NCBI GenBank assembly: GCA_029261165.1 | Contig: JAJDBV010000019.1 | Span: forward strand, 1 to 49,652 | Direction: 5' to 3' | Origin: Nitrospirota bacterium | Lineage (GTDB): Bacteria; Nitrospirota; Nitrospiria; SBBL01; JAADHI01 | DNA length: 49,652 bases | Shown: one piece after another, positions 34,676 through 43,727 of the stretch | Position numbering within the stretch: position 1 is the first letter of the stretch | How the letters are laid out: each line of letters begins with the position of its first letter | Notes under the pieces: generated by a model | Databases searched by the model: none | What the model saw: the letters and a program-made list of their open reading frames with translations, nothing else | Told to the model about the DNA's origin: nothing | Program-made: the position numbers and the translations under genes

Positions 34676-35410
34676 TTGAGTGTCATCAAGCTCACGATGG
34701 CGTATGATGGGCTGGGTTATCATGGCTGGCAGAAACAGCCGGACCTAATGACTATTCAGGGAAGCCTGGAGGGTGGACTGCAAAGGATCACCGGGCGATT
34801 GACGCCGGTCTACGGCGCCGGAAGGACGGACGCCGGGGTGCATGCCTATGCACAGGTTGCTCATTTTGAGTCGTCGGTTCCTGAGGACACCACGGACTGG
34901 GTCCGCGCCCTGAATGCCCTCCTCCCAAAAGACATTGTCATTCATTCCGCTGAGGAAGTTCCCGATTCATTCCACGCCAGGTTTTCCGCAAAAGGAAAAA
35001 CATACACTTACTACATCCATAATGGCCTGAGGCGTTCCCCCCACCAGCGCCGGACGTCATGGTTTGTCCCTACCCGATTAAATCTTAATCAAATGCGCGC
35101 CGCTTCCAGGGTCTTGGTCGGAGAGCATGATTTCACCTCTTTTGCGGCTAAAAACGGCGAAGTAAAAGACTGCCGCCTTGTTCTGGAGGAGATCCGTATT
35201 GAAAAGCAGGGAGACCAGATTACAACGACTTTGAAAGCTCGCCGTTTTCTGAAATACATGGTTCGAAATATTGTCGGTTTTCTGGTTGGTGTGGGCAGGG
35301 GGCGGTTTGGTGTTGATGAGGTCCCGATGGTCTTAGACTCCAAAGACCGGAGCATGGCCGGTCTGACAGCCCCGCCACAAGGACTCTTCCTGGTCAATGT
35401 AGAATACTAG
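34676..35410 (+). CDS. truA: tRNA pseudouridine(38-40) synthase
   Basis: 244 residues. TruA motifs: MAYDGLGYHGWQKQ, the catalytic Asp in GAGRTDAGVHA, and NIVGFLVGVGRG. It converts U38-40 of tRNA anticodon arms to pseudouridine. Start TTG 34676 begins one base after the amidase stop, so translation is coupled. No other start in frame keeps the conserved N-terminus. Confidence 0.95.
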   Translation: MSVIKLTMAYDGLGYHGWQKQPDLMTIQGSLEGGLQRITGRLTPVYGAGRTDAGVHAYAQVAHFESSVPEDTTDWVRALNALLPKDIVIHSAEEVPDSFHARFSAKGKTYTYYIHNGLRRSPHQRRTSWFVPTRLNLNQMRAASRVLVGEHDFTSFAAKNGEVKDCRLVLEEIRIEKQGDQITTTLKARRFLKYMVRNIVGFLVGVGRGRFGVDEVPMVLDSKDRSMAGLTAPPQGLFLVNVEY

Positions 35411-35732
35411 ATGGTTTGTAGGGAGTAACCTGGCGCAATTTTTTGAGCCTCAGCCCAAGGCATATTGGAAGTTCTTCCGGGACAATAGTTAGATGGTGTG
35501 GAATTGGGAAATATCCCGCGTATTGCAAGGACTATTCTTCAGAATGACGGCTATAATAATAAACGATTTTAGCAATAAGAAGACCACTGGGTTAAGGAAG
35601 GTGAGTCCCTCAAATTTGTTTTGAAATAGTGAGGAAGAATTCACTGATCAGGTGGTTTCCCTATGTTAGGCGCTTACATTTCTTCAAGGGGTCAGCGTGG
35701 AGCTGTGGGTGCAAAACCTGAAGGAGACATGT
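35411..35732. other. gap between truA and lipoprotein gene
   Basis: No gene or strong hairpin seen. An AAGGAG ribosome-binding site for the next gene lies at its right end. Confidence 0.5.
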
Positions 35733-36620
35733 ATGAGACAGAATAAAAAATGGACCAGGCGCAGCGCTGCCAATCTCTTTGTCGTGGCGATCCTAGCGAT
35801 ATCGCTTTTGGGCTGTGGACAAGATGATTCTATGGGGCAGGTCACAATTGGTGCCAGCGCGAACAATCCCAACCTCTTTGCCCAGTCTTCCTCATCCCTT
35901 TTTGATTCTATGTGGGCATTTGCCTTCGGCCGGGAGGCTGTAGCTGAAGTCCCCTGTAGTTCCCCTCAAATTTCGGTTGATACCGACGGTAATCCGGGGA
36001 CAGCAGAGATCTGCATCACTGAGGCCTTTGCTGACCTGAGGAAGGTTGACTTAAACCCTTTTGACGACGGTCTGCCGGATGTCACGATGGGACGAGATGT
36101 CGGGACGGTCAATCTGCTAGGCATTGGCCCACTGAGTGAACTCACCCTTATTGGAACATTCCCTGTTCCTGCGGGTATATACAAAGAGCTCAGGTTTAAG
36201 ATTGATGGGACACAGGGAGAATCGCTTTCACCAGATCTCCCGGGTGACACAAGTATTTTTATAAAAGGAGATGTGATGAACTCCGCTGGTGCCTCAGTGA
36301 TGTTTGAATTTAGCACTGAGTTGAATGAGCGGCTTGACCTCTTGATACCCGAATCGCTATCCATAGATAAGGAGCAGACGGTTCAATATACATTCTTTTT
36401 TGATTTACAGCAGGTCTTTTCTTTACCCAACATCGTCAGTGGTCTTACCGACTTAGCGGATACAAACCCCGGAGGGGTTGTTCTTGAGGAGAGCAGTGGT
36501 GGTGCTGAAAAGGTGCTCCAAGAATTGATCAAAGATGCGCTTGATGATAGAATCGACCTCAATACAGACAGTGGGCTCAGTATCGGTACATTTACCCCTT
36601 GCCCGGACCCCTGCGTCTAA
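35733..36620 (+). CDS. hypothetical lipoprotein
   Basis: 295 residues. A positively charged start (MRQNKKWTRRSA), a hydrophobic segment and the lipobox LLGC predict a lipoprotein. After a Ser-rich linker (FAQSSSSLFDS) the mature part is beta-rich and acidic with repeated Asp-Gly turns, loosely like DUF4382-type surface proteins; I do not recognise it with certainty. Cys pairs (VPCSSP, EICIT and the C-terminal TPCPDPCV) suggest disulphides outside the cytoplasm. ATG 35733 has AAGGAG seven bases upstream; an in-frame ATG at 35697 lacks one. A terminator follows the stop. Confidence 0.7.
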   Translation: MRQNKKWTRRSAANLFVVAILAISLLGCGQDDSMGQVTIGASANNPNLFAQSSSSLFDSMWAFAFGREAVAEVPCSSPQISVDTDGNPGTAEICITEAFADLRKVDLNPFDDGLPDVTMGRDVGTVNLLGIGPLSELTLIGTFPVPAGIYKELRFKIDGTQGESLSPDLPGDTSIFIKGDVMNSAGASVMFEFSTELNERLDLLIPESLSIDKEQTVQYTFFFDLQQVFSLPNIVSGLTDLADTNPGGVVLEESSGGAEKVLQELIKDALDDRIDLNTDSGLSIGTFTPCPDPCV

Positions 36621-36649
36621 ACGCCTGTATCAAAAAGATAGAAAGTGTA

Positions 36650-36692
36650 AGAGGTCGTGCCTGTTTAAAAAGGGTACGGCCTCTTTGGTTTT
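36650..36692 (+). terminator. intrinsic terminator after lipoprotein gene
   Basis: AGAGGTCGTGCC (36650-36661) pairs with GGTACGGCCTCT (36673-36684), 12 pairs including two G-U, followed by TTGGTTTT. Confidence 0.8.
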
Positions 36693-36776
36693 CAAGGTAT
36701 GGTGAAGTCCAGGTCAATTCATAATATAAAAAGATCCCGCAAATTTCCTTGACAGGCATTGCTTACATACGATTCA

Positions 36777-37244
36777 ATGGAAGGCATGGAAAGTGCGTCA
36801 GAATACAAGAAGCCCTCAGAAGAGGATTTGAAAGCAAAATTGACGGCCCTGCAATACAAGGTAACGCAGGAGGATGGCACGGAGGGGGCGTTTCAGAATA
36901 CCTATTGGGATAATAAACAGGAGGGTATCTATGTAGACATCGTTTCCGGCGAAGCGCTTTTCAGTTCACACGACAAGTTTGACTCCCGGACCGGATGGCC
37001 CAGTTTTATAAAAACCATCGCCCCGGACGTCGTACGCGAAAAGAAAGATGTCAGTCTTTTCATGACCCGGACTGAGGTGCGAAGCCGCAAGGCCGATTCT
37101 CATCTCGGACATCTCTTTGACGACGGCCCGGAACCGACCGGCCTGAGATATTGCATCAACTCGGCATCACTGAGATTTATCCCAAAAGAAGATCTCGAAA
37201 AAGAGGGCTACGAAGCATATGCTTCACTCTTTGAATCGACATAA
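36777..37244 (+). CDS. msrB: peptide methionine (R)-S-oxide reductase
   Basis: About 155 residues reducing methionine-R-sulfoxide in proteins. It contains [27 protein letters not shown], the catalytic Cys in [11 protein letters not shown], and [10 protein letters not shown]. The four zinc Cys of many MsrB proteins are absent (IVSGEALF and RSRKADSH replace CxxC), and RYCINS is its only Cys, so it is a zinc-free form whose resolving thiol must come from elsewhere. Starts at TTG 36759 and ATG 36786 are also possible. Confidence 0.92.
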   Translation: MEGMESASEYKKPSEEDLKAKLTALQYKVTQEDGTEGAFQNTYWDNKQEGIYVDIVSGEALFSSHDKFDSRTGWPSFIKTIAPDVVREKKDVSLFMTRTEVRSRKADSHLGHLFDDGPEPTGLRYCINSASLRFIPKEDLEKEGYEAYASLFEST

Positions 37245-37253
37245 TCCAGACGC

Positions 37254-37325
37254 CTAGGTCCGCTTGATCAACTCAAACATTCCCCATACCCCTAGAATGA
37301 GGATCAAAAAATTCAGGGCGATCAT
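37254..37325 (-). CDS. small predicted membrane protein, 23 residues
   Basis: An ORF MIALNFLILILGVWGMFELI followed by KRT. It has a single hydrophobic helix and a basic C-terminus. A strong ribosome-binding site, GGGAGG, lies six bases before the ATG. It is 100 bases downstream of lgt on the same strand and could be the last gene of that operon. It resembles other very small membrane proteins in design, but no family is known to me. Confidence 0.5.
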   Translation of the reverse strand: MIALNFLILILGVWGMFELIKRT

Positions 37326-37425
37326 TCCAACCTCCCTCTTTTAAAAATCTCAAGAAGCCTGTATCGAACCCACGATTAAATCTTTACATGATATTTCCAT
37401 AAAGATCAAGCCGGATGAACTTGAA

Positions 37426-38217
37426 TCAGGCGATCTTTGTCTTGGCCGCCGTGTTTTGCCGCCAGACCATGACGAGCCCGAGGATGAACATCGGTGCGCT
37501 GAGGACCTGGCCCATCGAAAAGACGCCGAGGAGCAGTCCCAGGTGGGCGTCGGGTTCTCTGGCAAATTCAACCAGGAAGCGAAACAGGCCGTAGAACAAG
37601 ATCAGGGACCAGAAGGTCACGCCTCGCGCGACATTTCGCCCTGAAAGGAAGAAGAGTATTGCAAAGAGGGCGATCCCTTCGAGACCGGCCTGGTACAGTT
37701 GTGAGGGATGGCGGCAGGCCTCTCCTCCTTGAGGGAAGACCATGCACCAGGGAAGGTCGGTCGGTCTCCCGAAGAGCTCGCCATTGATAAAGTTTCCCAT
37801 TCTTCCCAGGCCCAATCCGATCGGGCCGCTGACAACGGCCACATCGGCCACATCGTAAAATGAAAACCCACGTGTCTTACAAAAGAGAAACCCGGCAGTC
37901 GTCACACCGATCAATCCGCCATGGAAGGACATTCCGCCTTCCCATACGGCCAGAATCTTCAAGGGATTGCTGAGATAAAAAACGGGATGGTAAAAAACAA
38001 TATACCCCAGACGTCCGCCCAGGATGACCCCGATGGCGATCCAAAGGATCAGGTCCGAAATTTCATCCTGCGTGATCTTTAGGTTTTTTTTGATCGCGAT
38101 GACTCGGATCATGAAAATGGCGGTGATGAAGGAGAGGGCATACATCAGGCCATACCACCGAAAAGCCAGAGGGCCGATTCGGATAAAAACCGGATCAATA
38201 TTGGGATAAGGGATCAT
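37426..38217 (-). CDS. lgt: prolipoprotein diacylglyceryl transferase
   Basis: 263 residues with about seven membrane helices. Transfers diacylglycerol from phosphatidylglycerol to the lipobox Cys of prolipoproteins. Family signature GRMGNFINGELFGRPTDLPW, MSFHGGLIG with the essential His, and RHPSQLYQ. Its start overlaps the cupin stop as ATGA, so the two are coupled. Confidence 0.96.
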   Translation of the reverse strand: MIPYPNIDPVFIRIGPLAFRWYGLMYALSFITAIFMIRVIAIKKNLKITQDEISDLILWIAIGVILGGRLGYIVFYHPVFYLSNPLKILAVWEGGMSFHGGLIGVTTAGFLFCKTRGFSFYDVADVAVVSGPIGLGLGRMGNFINGELFGRPTDLPWCMVFPQGGEACRHPSQLYQAGLEGIALFAILFFLSGRNVARGVTFWSLILFYGLFRFLVEFAREPDAHLGLLLGVFSMGQVLSAPMFILGLVMVWRQNTAAKTKIA

Positions 38218-38564
38218 GCCGTGTCTCTTCTCCCCTCTATGCAGACAACGCCCTCGGGACCGACACGTGCGCTATGGAGAAGGCCGGCGGGTACAATGAA
38301 TCGGTCACCAAAATGAAGCGTGAACTTTCTATTGAGATCGGGGAAGGAAAAAGTGATTTCTCCTTCAATGCAGAACAGAGTCTTTTGAGTCGGGTGCGTA
38401 TGTTCCGGATGGGTTTCTGAGGGTGCGTTGGACCAGCGCAGCGGCGTGACCCCGCGACTTGTAAAAAAGGCGATCACCTCGTTCTCGGGGAGAGGATGCT
38501 TATGCGGCCAGCGGATCAGATCGATCCCCTCCGGGGTGGTCTCCTGATATGAGGGGTGGGACAT
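38214..38564 (-). CDS. small cupin protein
   Basis: 116 residues with one cupin fold: HPEHTHPTQKTLFCIEGEITFSF and GDRFIVPAGLLHSARV give the His/Glu metal-site pattern (H-x-H-x(7)-E, then late H). Probably a metal-binding sensor or small enzyme; substrate unknown. Its stop overlaps the lgt start as ATGA, so it is cotranslated with lgt. Confidence 0.85.
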   Translation of the reverse strand: MSHPSYQETTPEGIDLIRWPHKHPLPENEVIAFFTSRGVTPLRWSNAPSETHPEHTHPTQKTLFCIEGEITFSFPDLNRKFTLHFGDRFIVPAGLLHSARVGPEGVVCIEGRRDTA

Positions 38565-38659
38565 CTTAGATCTCCAGAAAGAATAAGATCACACAATAAT
38601 GGAAGGTCTTGCCTATTTTCAAGGAAATTAATATGGCTTGAAATGGTGAGATTCTCTAA

Positions 38660-38689
38660 TTGACACTTTACGCACAATATCTGTAGAAT
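38660..38689 (+). promoter_or_regulatory. sigma70 promoter of the ChaN-like gene
   Basis: TTGACA at 38660-38665, 18-bp spacer, TAGAAT at 38684-38689. The expected transcription start is near 38696-38697, exactly the ATG of the next gene, so the mRNA may be leaderless. Confidence 0.7.
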
Positions 38690-38696
38690 GATTCCT

Positions 38697-39950
38697 ATGT
38701 CCAGGGCATATCGAAATCTCATTGCGGGATTGATTCTTGTCACTTTCTTTTTTGCCGCTTCCTGCGCAAAGCAGGGTCTCAAGGTACCGCCTCAAAATCC
38801 AAACTCCGTAGAAAAGAGGTCACTATCGTCCGAGTCGCCTTATCAGAACGTTGAAGAGATCGAAGAAGGAAAGATTGTTCACCTTCCGACCGGCCTCGAA
38901 GTTTCCGAGGAACGTTTAATCGATCTTTTGACGATGGCGCGCATCACCTATGTTGGCGAAGTCCATGACAGCCTTGAGGACCATCGTGTTCAGTTTAAGA
39001 TCCTCAAGAGTCTTTGGGAGCGTTTTCCGGACAAGGTTGTTGTCGGCATGGAGATGTTCCGGCGGCCCGCGCAGCCGAAGTTGGATCAATGGGTTGCCGG
39101 GAAATTGTCGGACAAGGATTTCCTTAAGATATGGTACGAAAACTGGGGGGTGAACGAGGATTATTATAAGGAAATTCTGGCCTTCATCCAGGAGAAAAAG
39201 ATCCCCCTGATTGCCTTGAATGCCTCCCAGGAGATGGAGATCAAGGTCGGGATGAAGGGGATGGATGGGCTTTCCGAGAATGATAAAAAGGCCCTTCCCC
39301 AGATTGACCGCGAAGATCCCTATCACCGCCAGGCACTCGAAGCCATTTTCAAGGGCCATGGCTCAGGGACGAAAGGGTTTGAGCCCTTCTATGACACGAT
39401 GCTCCTTTGGGACGAGACGATGGCCGAAAGTATTGTAGACTACCTGACCTCCTCGGAAGGGGCCGACAAGCGGATGGTCGTTTTTGCCGGAGGGTTTCAC
39501 GTCGGTTATGGTTTTGGTATCCCCCGCCGCGTGTTCCGCCGTCTCCCTGATCCCTATAAGATCATTATCCCTTATGCGAAGGATTTTCCGGAAGAAAAAC
39601 AGATGCTAGATGTGACGGCTCCTGATCTACCCTTGCCCCTTTCCGACTTTGTCTGGGGAGTAAGATACCGCGAACTAGATAATAAAAAAGTCCGCTTGGG
39701 AGTCTTTATTGAACCCTTTCAGGCGGGCATTCGCGTGACGGATGTCTTGCCCAAATCATCTGCTGATGTGGCTGGGATTCAGACCGGAGATATCATTGTC
39801 TCCTTTGATGGTCAGATCATTGATGAGCCTTTTGACCTGACTTACGCCGTCGGACAAAAGACCGACGGTGATCGGGTCAAATTAAAAATAATCCGAAATG
39901 GGAAGTCGCTTGAGGCAGAAGCCATCATGAAGTCCTCAGGCCACCCTTAA
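38697..39950 (+). CDS. ChaN-family lipoprotein with PDZ domain
   Basis: 417 residues. Lipobox in FFAASC near residue 23. The middle (about 70-290) is a ChaN/haem-binding (DUF399-type) domain: ITYVGEVHDSLEDHRVQ, VVVGMEMFRRPAQPKLDQW, IPLIALNASQEMEIKV, MVVFAGGFHVGYGFGIPRR. The C-terminal 90 residues form a PDZ domain (KVRLGVFIEP, GIRVTDVLPKSSADVAGIQTGDIIVSFDG). ChaN binds two haems in Campylobacter and is iron-regulated. The ATG at 38688 lies inside the -10 box, so 38697 is the start. Confidence 0.88.
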   Translation: MSRAYRNLIAGLILVTFFFAASCAKQGLKVPPQNPNSVEKRSLSSESPYQNVEEIEEGKIVHLPTGLEVSEERLIDLLTMARITYVGEVHDSLEDHRVQFKILKSLWERFPDKVVVGMEMFRRPAQPKLDQWVAGKLSDKDFLKIWYENWGVNEDYYKEILAFIQEKKIPLIALNASQEMEIKVGMKGMDGLSENDKKALPQIDREDPYHRQALEAIFKGHGSGTKGFEPFYDTMLLWDETMAESIVDYLTSSEGADKRMVVFAGGFHVGYGFGIPRRVFRRLPDPYKIIIPYAKDFPEEKQMLDVTAPDLPLPLSDFVWGVRYRELDNKKVRLGVFIEPFQAGIRVTDVLPKSSADVAGIQTGDIIVSFDGQIIDEPFDLTYAVGQKTDGDRVKLKIIRNGKSLEAEAIMKSSGHP

Positions 39951-39951
39951 C

Positions 39952-40262
39952 GCGTAAGGACTCAGAATGCCCCCCTTTCCCTCCTTGGCGGCGTTGCTGT
40001 GGTGCTCGAATCCTCACGTATCAGGAGTCGGCCGGAGAAATAGGAACGTAGCGAGGTGAATGGAAAATAGAGACCAGTTTTGTTGATTGTTTGAGGCAAA
40101 TAGCACCGCTATTTAACGAGAATGATCTGCGAGAATGGGCCTATTTGCCATCATCGTAGTCGATTCATTATTTCTCCCGCAGACTCCTAACATTACGCTC
40201 CGGGTTCTGCGCGCCTCGCGCCTTGCCCTGAAGAGAAATTTGGGCATTCTGAGTCCTTACGC
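39952..40262 (-). repeat. structured repeat, copy E, with nested insertion
   Basis: 311 bp bounded by a perfect 21-bp inverted repeat (39952-39972 and 40242-40262, starting GCGTAAGGACTC). On the minus strand it contains the family core in two halves (GAACCCGGAGCGTAATG at the 5' side; ACGTGAGGATTCGAGCACC and CAGCAACGC at the 3' side), separated by 40023-40188. That 166-bp insert has its own ends pairing at 18 of 20 positions and a central 9-bp stem (GGCAAATAG 40095 / CTATTTGCC 40141). Without the insert the copy is 145 bp, like the others. Confidence 0.88.
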
Positions 40263-40359
40263 ACGTCTTCCTTTCCTACCTGATAAAAAATATTTTAAGA
40301 AGTTTTTATTTCGATTCAACCTTCTTTCTAAAAGCGGCTAGCCTGGAAAGGTCTATAGA

Positions 40360-40935
40360 TTGAATCTGCATAAATCTCAGTCTCCTGCTCCTCTTTTGAT
40401 GGATCATCTTCATCGTTTTCCAAAAGGGAAAGCTCTTGATATTGCTACAGGGTATGGGCGGAATGCCTTTTTCCTGGCGGAGCAGGGCTATGATGTGGAG
40501 GGGATGGATATCAGTGAAGAGGCGGTGCGTTTTTGCAATGCTGAGGGGCTTCGGCGGAAGCTCTCATTTGTTGCGCGTCAGCGTGACCTCGAAAAAGGAC
40601 TCTTTGTGAAAGAGGCGGGGTATGCCTTGATTTCCTGCTTCTACTATCTTGATCGAAAGATTATCCCGGAGATTCAAACAGCTTTAAGCCTTGGCGGTGT
40701 GGTTATTTATGAGACCTTCCTGATTGATCAGCATGAGCAATTTGGAAAACCGTCGAGAAAGGCGTTTTGCTGGAGGCATAACGAACTACTGCAAAGCTTC
40801 AGCGGGTTTCGTGTTCTATACTATAATGAAGGGATGATTTTCCCTTCCCCGGATGCGCTCCAAGAGAATATCAGGGAAGCACCATGCAGCGAAGGGCGGT
40901 GGGTGGCGCAGCTGGTTGCTGAGAAAGTCAATTAA
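40360..40935 (+). CDS. class I SAM-dependent methyltransferase
   Basis: 191 residues, TehB-like. The SAM-binding motif is ALDIATGYGRNAFFLAEQGYDVEGMDISEEAV, then LISCFYYLDRKIIPEIQ and GGVVIYETF. Starts at TTG 40360 with GGAAAGG about nine bases upstream. Substrate unknown. Confidence 0.85.
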   Translation: MNLHKSQSPAPLLMDHLHRFPKGKALDIATGYGRNAFFLAEQGYDVEGMDISEEAVRFCNAEGLRRKLSFVARQRDLEKGLFVKEAGYALISCFYYLDRKIIPEIQTALSLGGVVIYETFLIDQHEQFGKPSRKAFCWRHNELLQSFSGFRVLYYNEGMIFPSPDALQENIREAPCSEGRWVAQLVAEKVN

Positions 40936-40965
40936 GACAAGAATCAAGCCTGTAGACAGAAAGTC

Positions 40966-41448
40966 CTAGCCATTGCCGAAGAAGGCACCGAAAGAGGGAA
41001 ATTGATCCTGCCGTAACTTGTCCCAGACATAAGCCTCCTCATAAGCAAAGAGAGGGTAGTCGGTTCCGCCCACCTTCCTTGTCCCGATAACCCGACCGGC
41101 AAGCGTCAAGACCTTGCCTCTCTTAATGAGGATGGGATCCAGGCGCTCTGGAAAAAGGACAAAAAATGTTTCTCCGGGGTCGGAACCCAAATTCGGATGT
41201 CCTCCCTTATGGAGGGGAATTTCGACGAACTCAACTTCCGTTTTTTCCTCCTGATACCGAAGCTTTCGCATTTCCCCACCAAACAAGATGATTTTCCCTT
41301 TGTGTTTGTCCGGGTCTTTAAACACCTCCTCGAACAAGGTTTTCTCGTCTGCGGTTGATCGGATCTGTTCTGAAAGGATGGCTTGGCAACCTGTTGTGGA
41401 AAGGAGGAGGAGAATACCTGTGAGGCGAATGGATCTTCCTAAATTCAT
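40966..41448 (-). CDS. Slp-family outer-membrane lipoprotein
   Basis: 160 residues: lipobox STTGC near residue 21, then the Slp domain with DPDKHKGKIILFGGEMRKL, EFVEIPL, GETFFVLFPERLDPILIKRGKVLTLAGRV and DYPLFAYEEAYVW. Slp proteins are outer-membrane lipoproteins linked to stress or acid response; the precise role is unknown. GGAGG precedes the ATG. It is a monocistronic minus-strand gene facing the methyltransferase. Confidence 0.9.
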   Translation of the reverse strand: MNLGRSIRLTGILLLLSTTGCQAILSEQIRSTADEKTLFEEVFKDPDKHKGKIILFGGEMRKLRYQEEKTEVEFVEIPLHKGGHPNLGSDPGETFFVLFPERLDPILIKRGKVLTLAGRVIGTRKVGGTDYPLFAYEEAYVWDKLRQDQFPSFGAFFGNG

Positions 41449-41547
41449 TAGATATCCTCCTGCGGTAGATCTATATTCATATTATGTCCAAGACCGGCTG
41501 AAAGTCAAGGAAAGATCTTACCCCAAGGCCCGTGATTGAATCTTGAG

Positions 41548-41689
41548 ATAAACCGCATAAGTCGCCTGAAAGACAAGGCCAGAGGCCATGTGGGCGACCG
41601 AGGCGTACTCACTGTACGGTGAAAGCCAACTTGCCGATAACGCAGTATTTTCAGGCGGATGGGTCTCGCGCAAGCCATCGGCGGTTTAT
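41548..41689 (-). repeat. structured repeat, divergent copy G, at the acs end
   Basis: 142 bp bounded by a perfect 9-bp inverted repeat (ATAAACCGC 41548-41556, GCGGTTTAT 41681-41689); inner CGCCTGAAA (41563) pairs with TTTCAGGCG (41649). The architecture matches the family (AAGGC, ACCGAGGCGTAC, GTACGGTGA, TAACGCAG) with an apical stem CGTAC/GTACG. The core signature is written on the plus strand; strand is nominal. It overlaps the TAA stop of acs. The nearby gap 41449-41547 holds no gene. Confidence 0.65.
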
Positions 41690-43641
41690 TCGTCTTCTTG
41701 CCGGAGTGTCGCCAAGACGGTGTAATCCTCCAATGTGCTGGTGTCGCCCACGGTTTCGTTCCCGGAAGCAATATCACGAAGAAGCCTCCGCATGATCTTT
41801 CCGCTTCGTGTTTTTGGGAGGTTTTCTGTAAATCGGATATCATCCGGGCGGGCAATGGCACCAATTTCTTTGGTCACGTGGGCCTTCAAGGCCTTTTTGA
41901 GTTTTTCAGCCGGTTTGTTCTTGCCTTCCAGTGTCACAAAGGCCGCGATGCCTGTCCCTTTGATCGGGTCCGGCCGCCCGACCACGGCGGCTTCCGCGAC
42001 AGCCGGATGAGAGACGAGCGCGGACTCCACCTCCATCGTGCCGAGGCGGTGGCCTGCGACATTGATGACATCATCCACACGGCCCATGACCCAGAAGTAG
42101 CCGTCCCTATCTCGCCGGGCCCCATCGCCAGTGAAGTAAACGCCTGGGATATCAGACCAATATTGATTTTTGAAGCGTTTGGGATCTCTCCAAATGGTCC
42201 GGAGCATTGATGGCCATGGACGTTTGATGATGAGATAACCCCCGATATTCGGTTTCACACCTGCGCCTTTCCGATCGACGACATCTACGGATATTCCAGG
42301 GAAGGGCCGGGTTGCGGAGCCAGGTTTTGTGGGGATGGCCCCCGGGAGCGGGCTGATCATGATGCTGCCCGTCTCAGTCTGCCACCAGGTATCCACGATC
42401 GGGCATTTCTTCTTTCCGATAATGGTGTGATACCACATCCAGGCCTCCGGGTTGATCGGTTCTCCGACCGTTCCCAGGAGACGAAGGCTTGAAAGGTCAT
42501 GCCGTTCCGGCCACGCCTTCCCCAATTTAACCAAGGCCCGTATCGCGGTCGGTGCTGTATAAAAAACATTAACCTTGTATTTATCAACGATCTGCCAGAG
42601 CCGATCCGGTTGCGGATAGGTGGGTACCCCTTCGTACATCACCGAGGTCACGCCATTTGAAAGTATTCCGTAAATGATGTACGAATGGCCGGTGACCCAG
42701 CCGATATCGGCAGTGCACCAATAGGTATCAGTGTCTTTAAGGTCGAAGATCCATCGTGCCGTGACCGTTGTTCCGAGAAGGTATCCGCCTGTTGTGTGGA
42801 CGACCCCCTTCGGTTTTCCCGTGGTCCCGCTGGTGTAGAGAATAAAAAGCGGGTGCTCCGAATCAAGCGGCACAGCCTTACAATGGTCCGAGGCGTCTTT
42901 CATTAAGTCATGCCACCAGAAATCTCTTCCGCGCCGCATTTTGACGGGGGTGTTTGTTCGGCGGACAACAACCATTTTTTCAACGCTTGGTGATCCCTTG
43001 AGCGCCTCATCGACCTTCTCTTTTAAGGTGATAACGGATCCTTTTCGGTACCCGCCGTCGGCTGTGACGACCAGTTTGGCTTCAGCATCATTAATTCGGT
43101 CACGCAGCGCGGCCGACGAAAATCCTCCGAAGATGATCGAATGGGTTGCCCCGATCCGGGCACAGGCAAGCATGGCAATCGCCAGCTCGGGAATCATCGG
43201 CATGTAAATGGCGACGCGGTCTCCCTTGACGACCCCTTCCTGCTTCAGGACATTGGCAAACTTGCACACCTCTCGATGGAGGTCCTGATAGGTTAATGTT
43301 CGCGTATCCCCGGGTTCCCCTTCCCATATGATCGCGGCCTTGTTTTTTCTCCAACCCTCGAGGTGTCGATCAAGACAATTGTACGCGACATTTATTTTTC
43401 CGCCGACGAACCATTTCGCAAAGGGTGGTTTCCATTGCAGGACCTTTTTCCAGGGCTTGAACCAGTGCAGTTCTTTGGCCAGTGTTCCCCAGAAGGTTTC
43501 AGGATCTTTTTCCGCCTTTTTGCAGAGGCGTTCATATTCCCGAAGGCTTTTGATATGGGCTTGCTGGCTGAATTCCTTATTCGGCTTGAATAGTCGGCGT
43601 TCTTTTAAAACGGATGTGATTTCTTTTTCCCCACCAGCCAT
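41686..43641 (-). CDS. acs: acetyl-CoA synthetase
   Basis: 651 residues. Forms acetyl-CoA from acetate, ATP and CoA. Adenylation motifs [48 protein letters not shown] and the C-terminal [14 protein letters not shown] with the acetyl-regulated Lys. ATG 43641 has AAGGAG upstream and is preferred to 43659. The stop lies in repeat copy G. Confidence 0.97.
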   Translation of the reverse strand: MAGGEKEITSVLKERRLFKPNKEFSQQAHIKSLREYERLCKKAEKDPETFWGTLAKELHWFKPWKKVLQWKPPFAKWFVGGKINVAYNCLDRHLEGWRKNKAAIIWEGEPGDTRTLTYQDLHREVCKFANVLKQEGVVKGDRVAIYMPMIPELAIAMLACARIGATHSIIFGGFSSAALRDRINDAEAKLVVTADGGYRKGSVITLKEKVDEALKGSPSVEKMVVVRRTNTPVKMRRGRDFWWHDLMKDASDHCKAVPLDSEHPLFILYTSGTTGKPKGVVHTTGGYLLGTTVTARWIFDLKDTDTYWCTADIGWVTGHSYIIYGILSNGVTSVMYEGVPTYPQPDRLWQIVDKYKVNVFYTAPTAIRALVKLGKAWPERHDLSSLRLLGTVGEPINPEAWMWYHTIIGKKKCPIVDTWWQTETGSIMISPLPGAIPTKPGSATRPFPGISVDVVDRKGAGVKPNIGGYLIIKRPWPSMLRTIWRDPKRFKNQYWSDIPGVYFTGDGARRDRDGYFWVMGRVDDVINVAGHRLGTMEVESALVSHPAVAEAAVVGRPDPIKGTGIAAFVTLEGKNKPAEKLKKALKAHVTKEIGAIARPDDIRFTENLPKTRSGKIMRRLLRDIASGNETVGDTSTLEDYTVLATLRQEDE

Positions 43642-43727
43642 TTCTTTTTTCTCCTTCATATCAGGATTATTTTTGATTCTTGAGAAAGCTCCACATTGTT
43701 GTCACTGCTTGAAGTGTTTGCCCGGCT

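Noticed and set aside
41686-42210. Long plus-strand frames opposite acs and other minus-strand genes
   Set aside because: Shadows of the real genes in high-GC codon positions, with no recognisable proteins.
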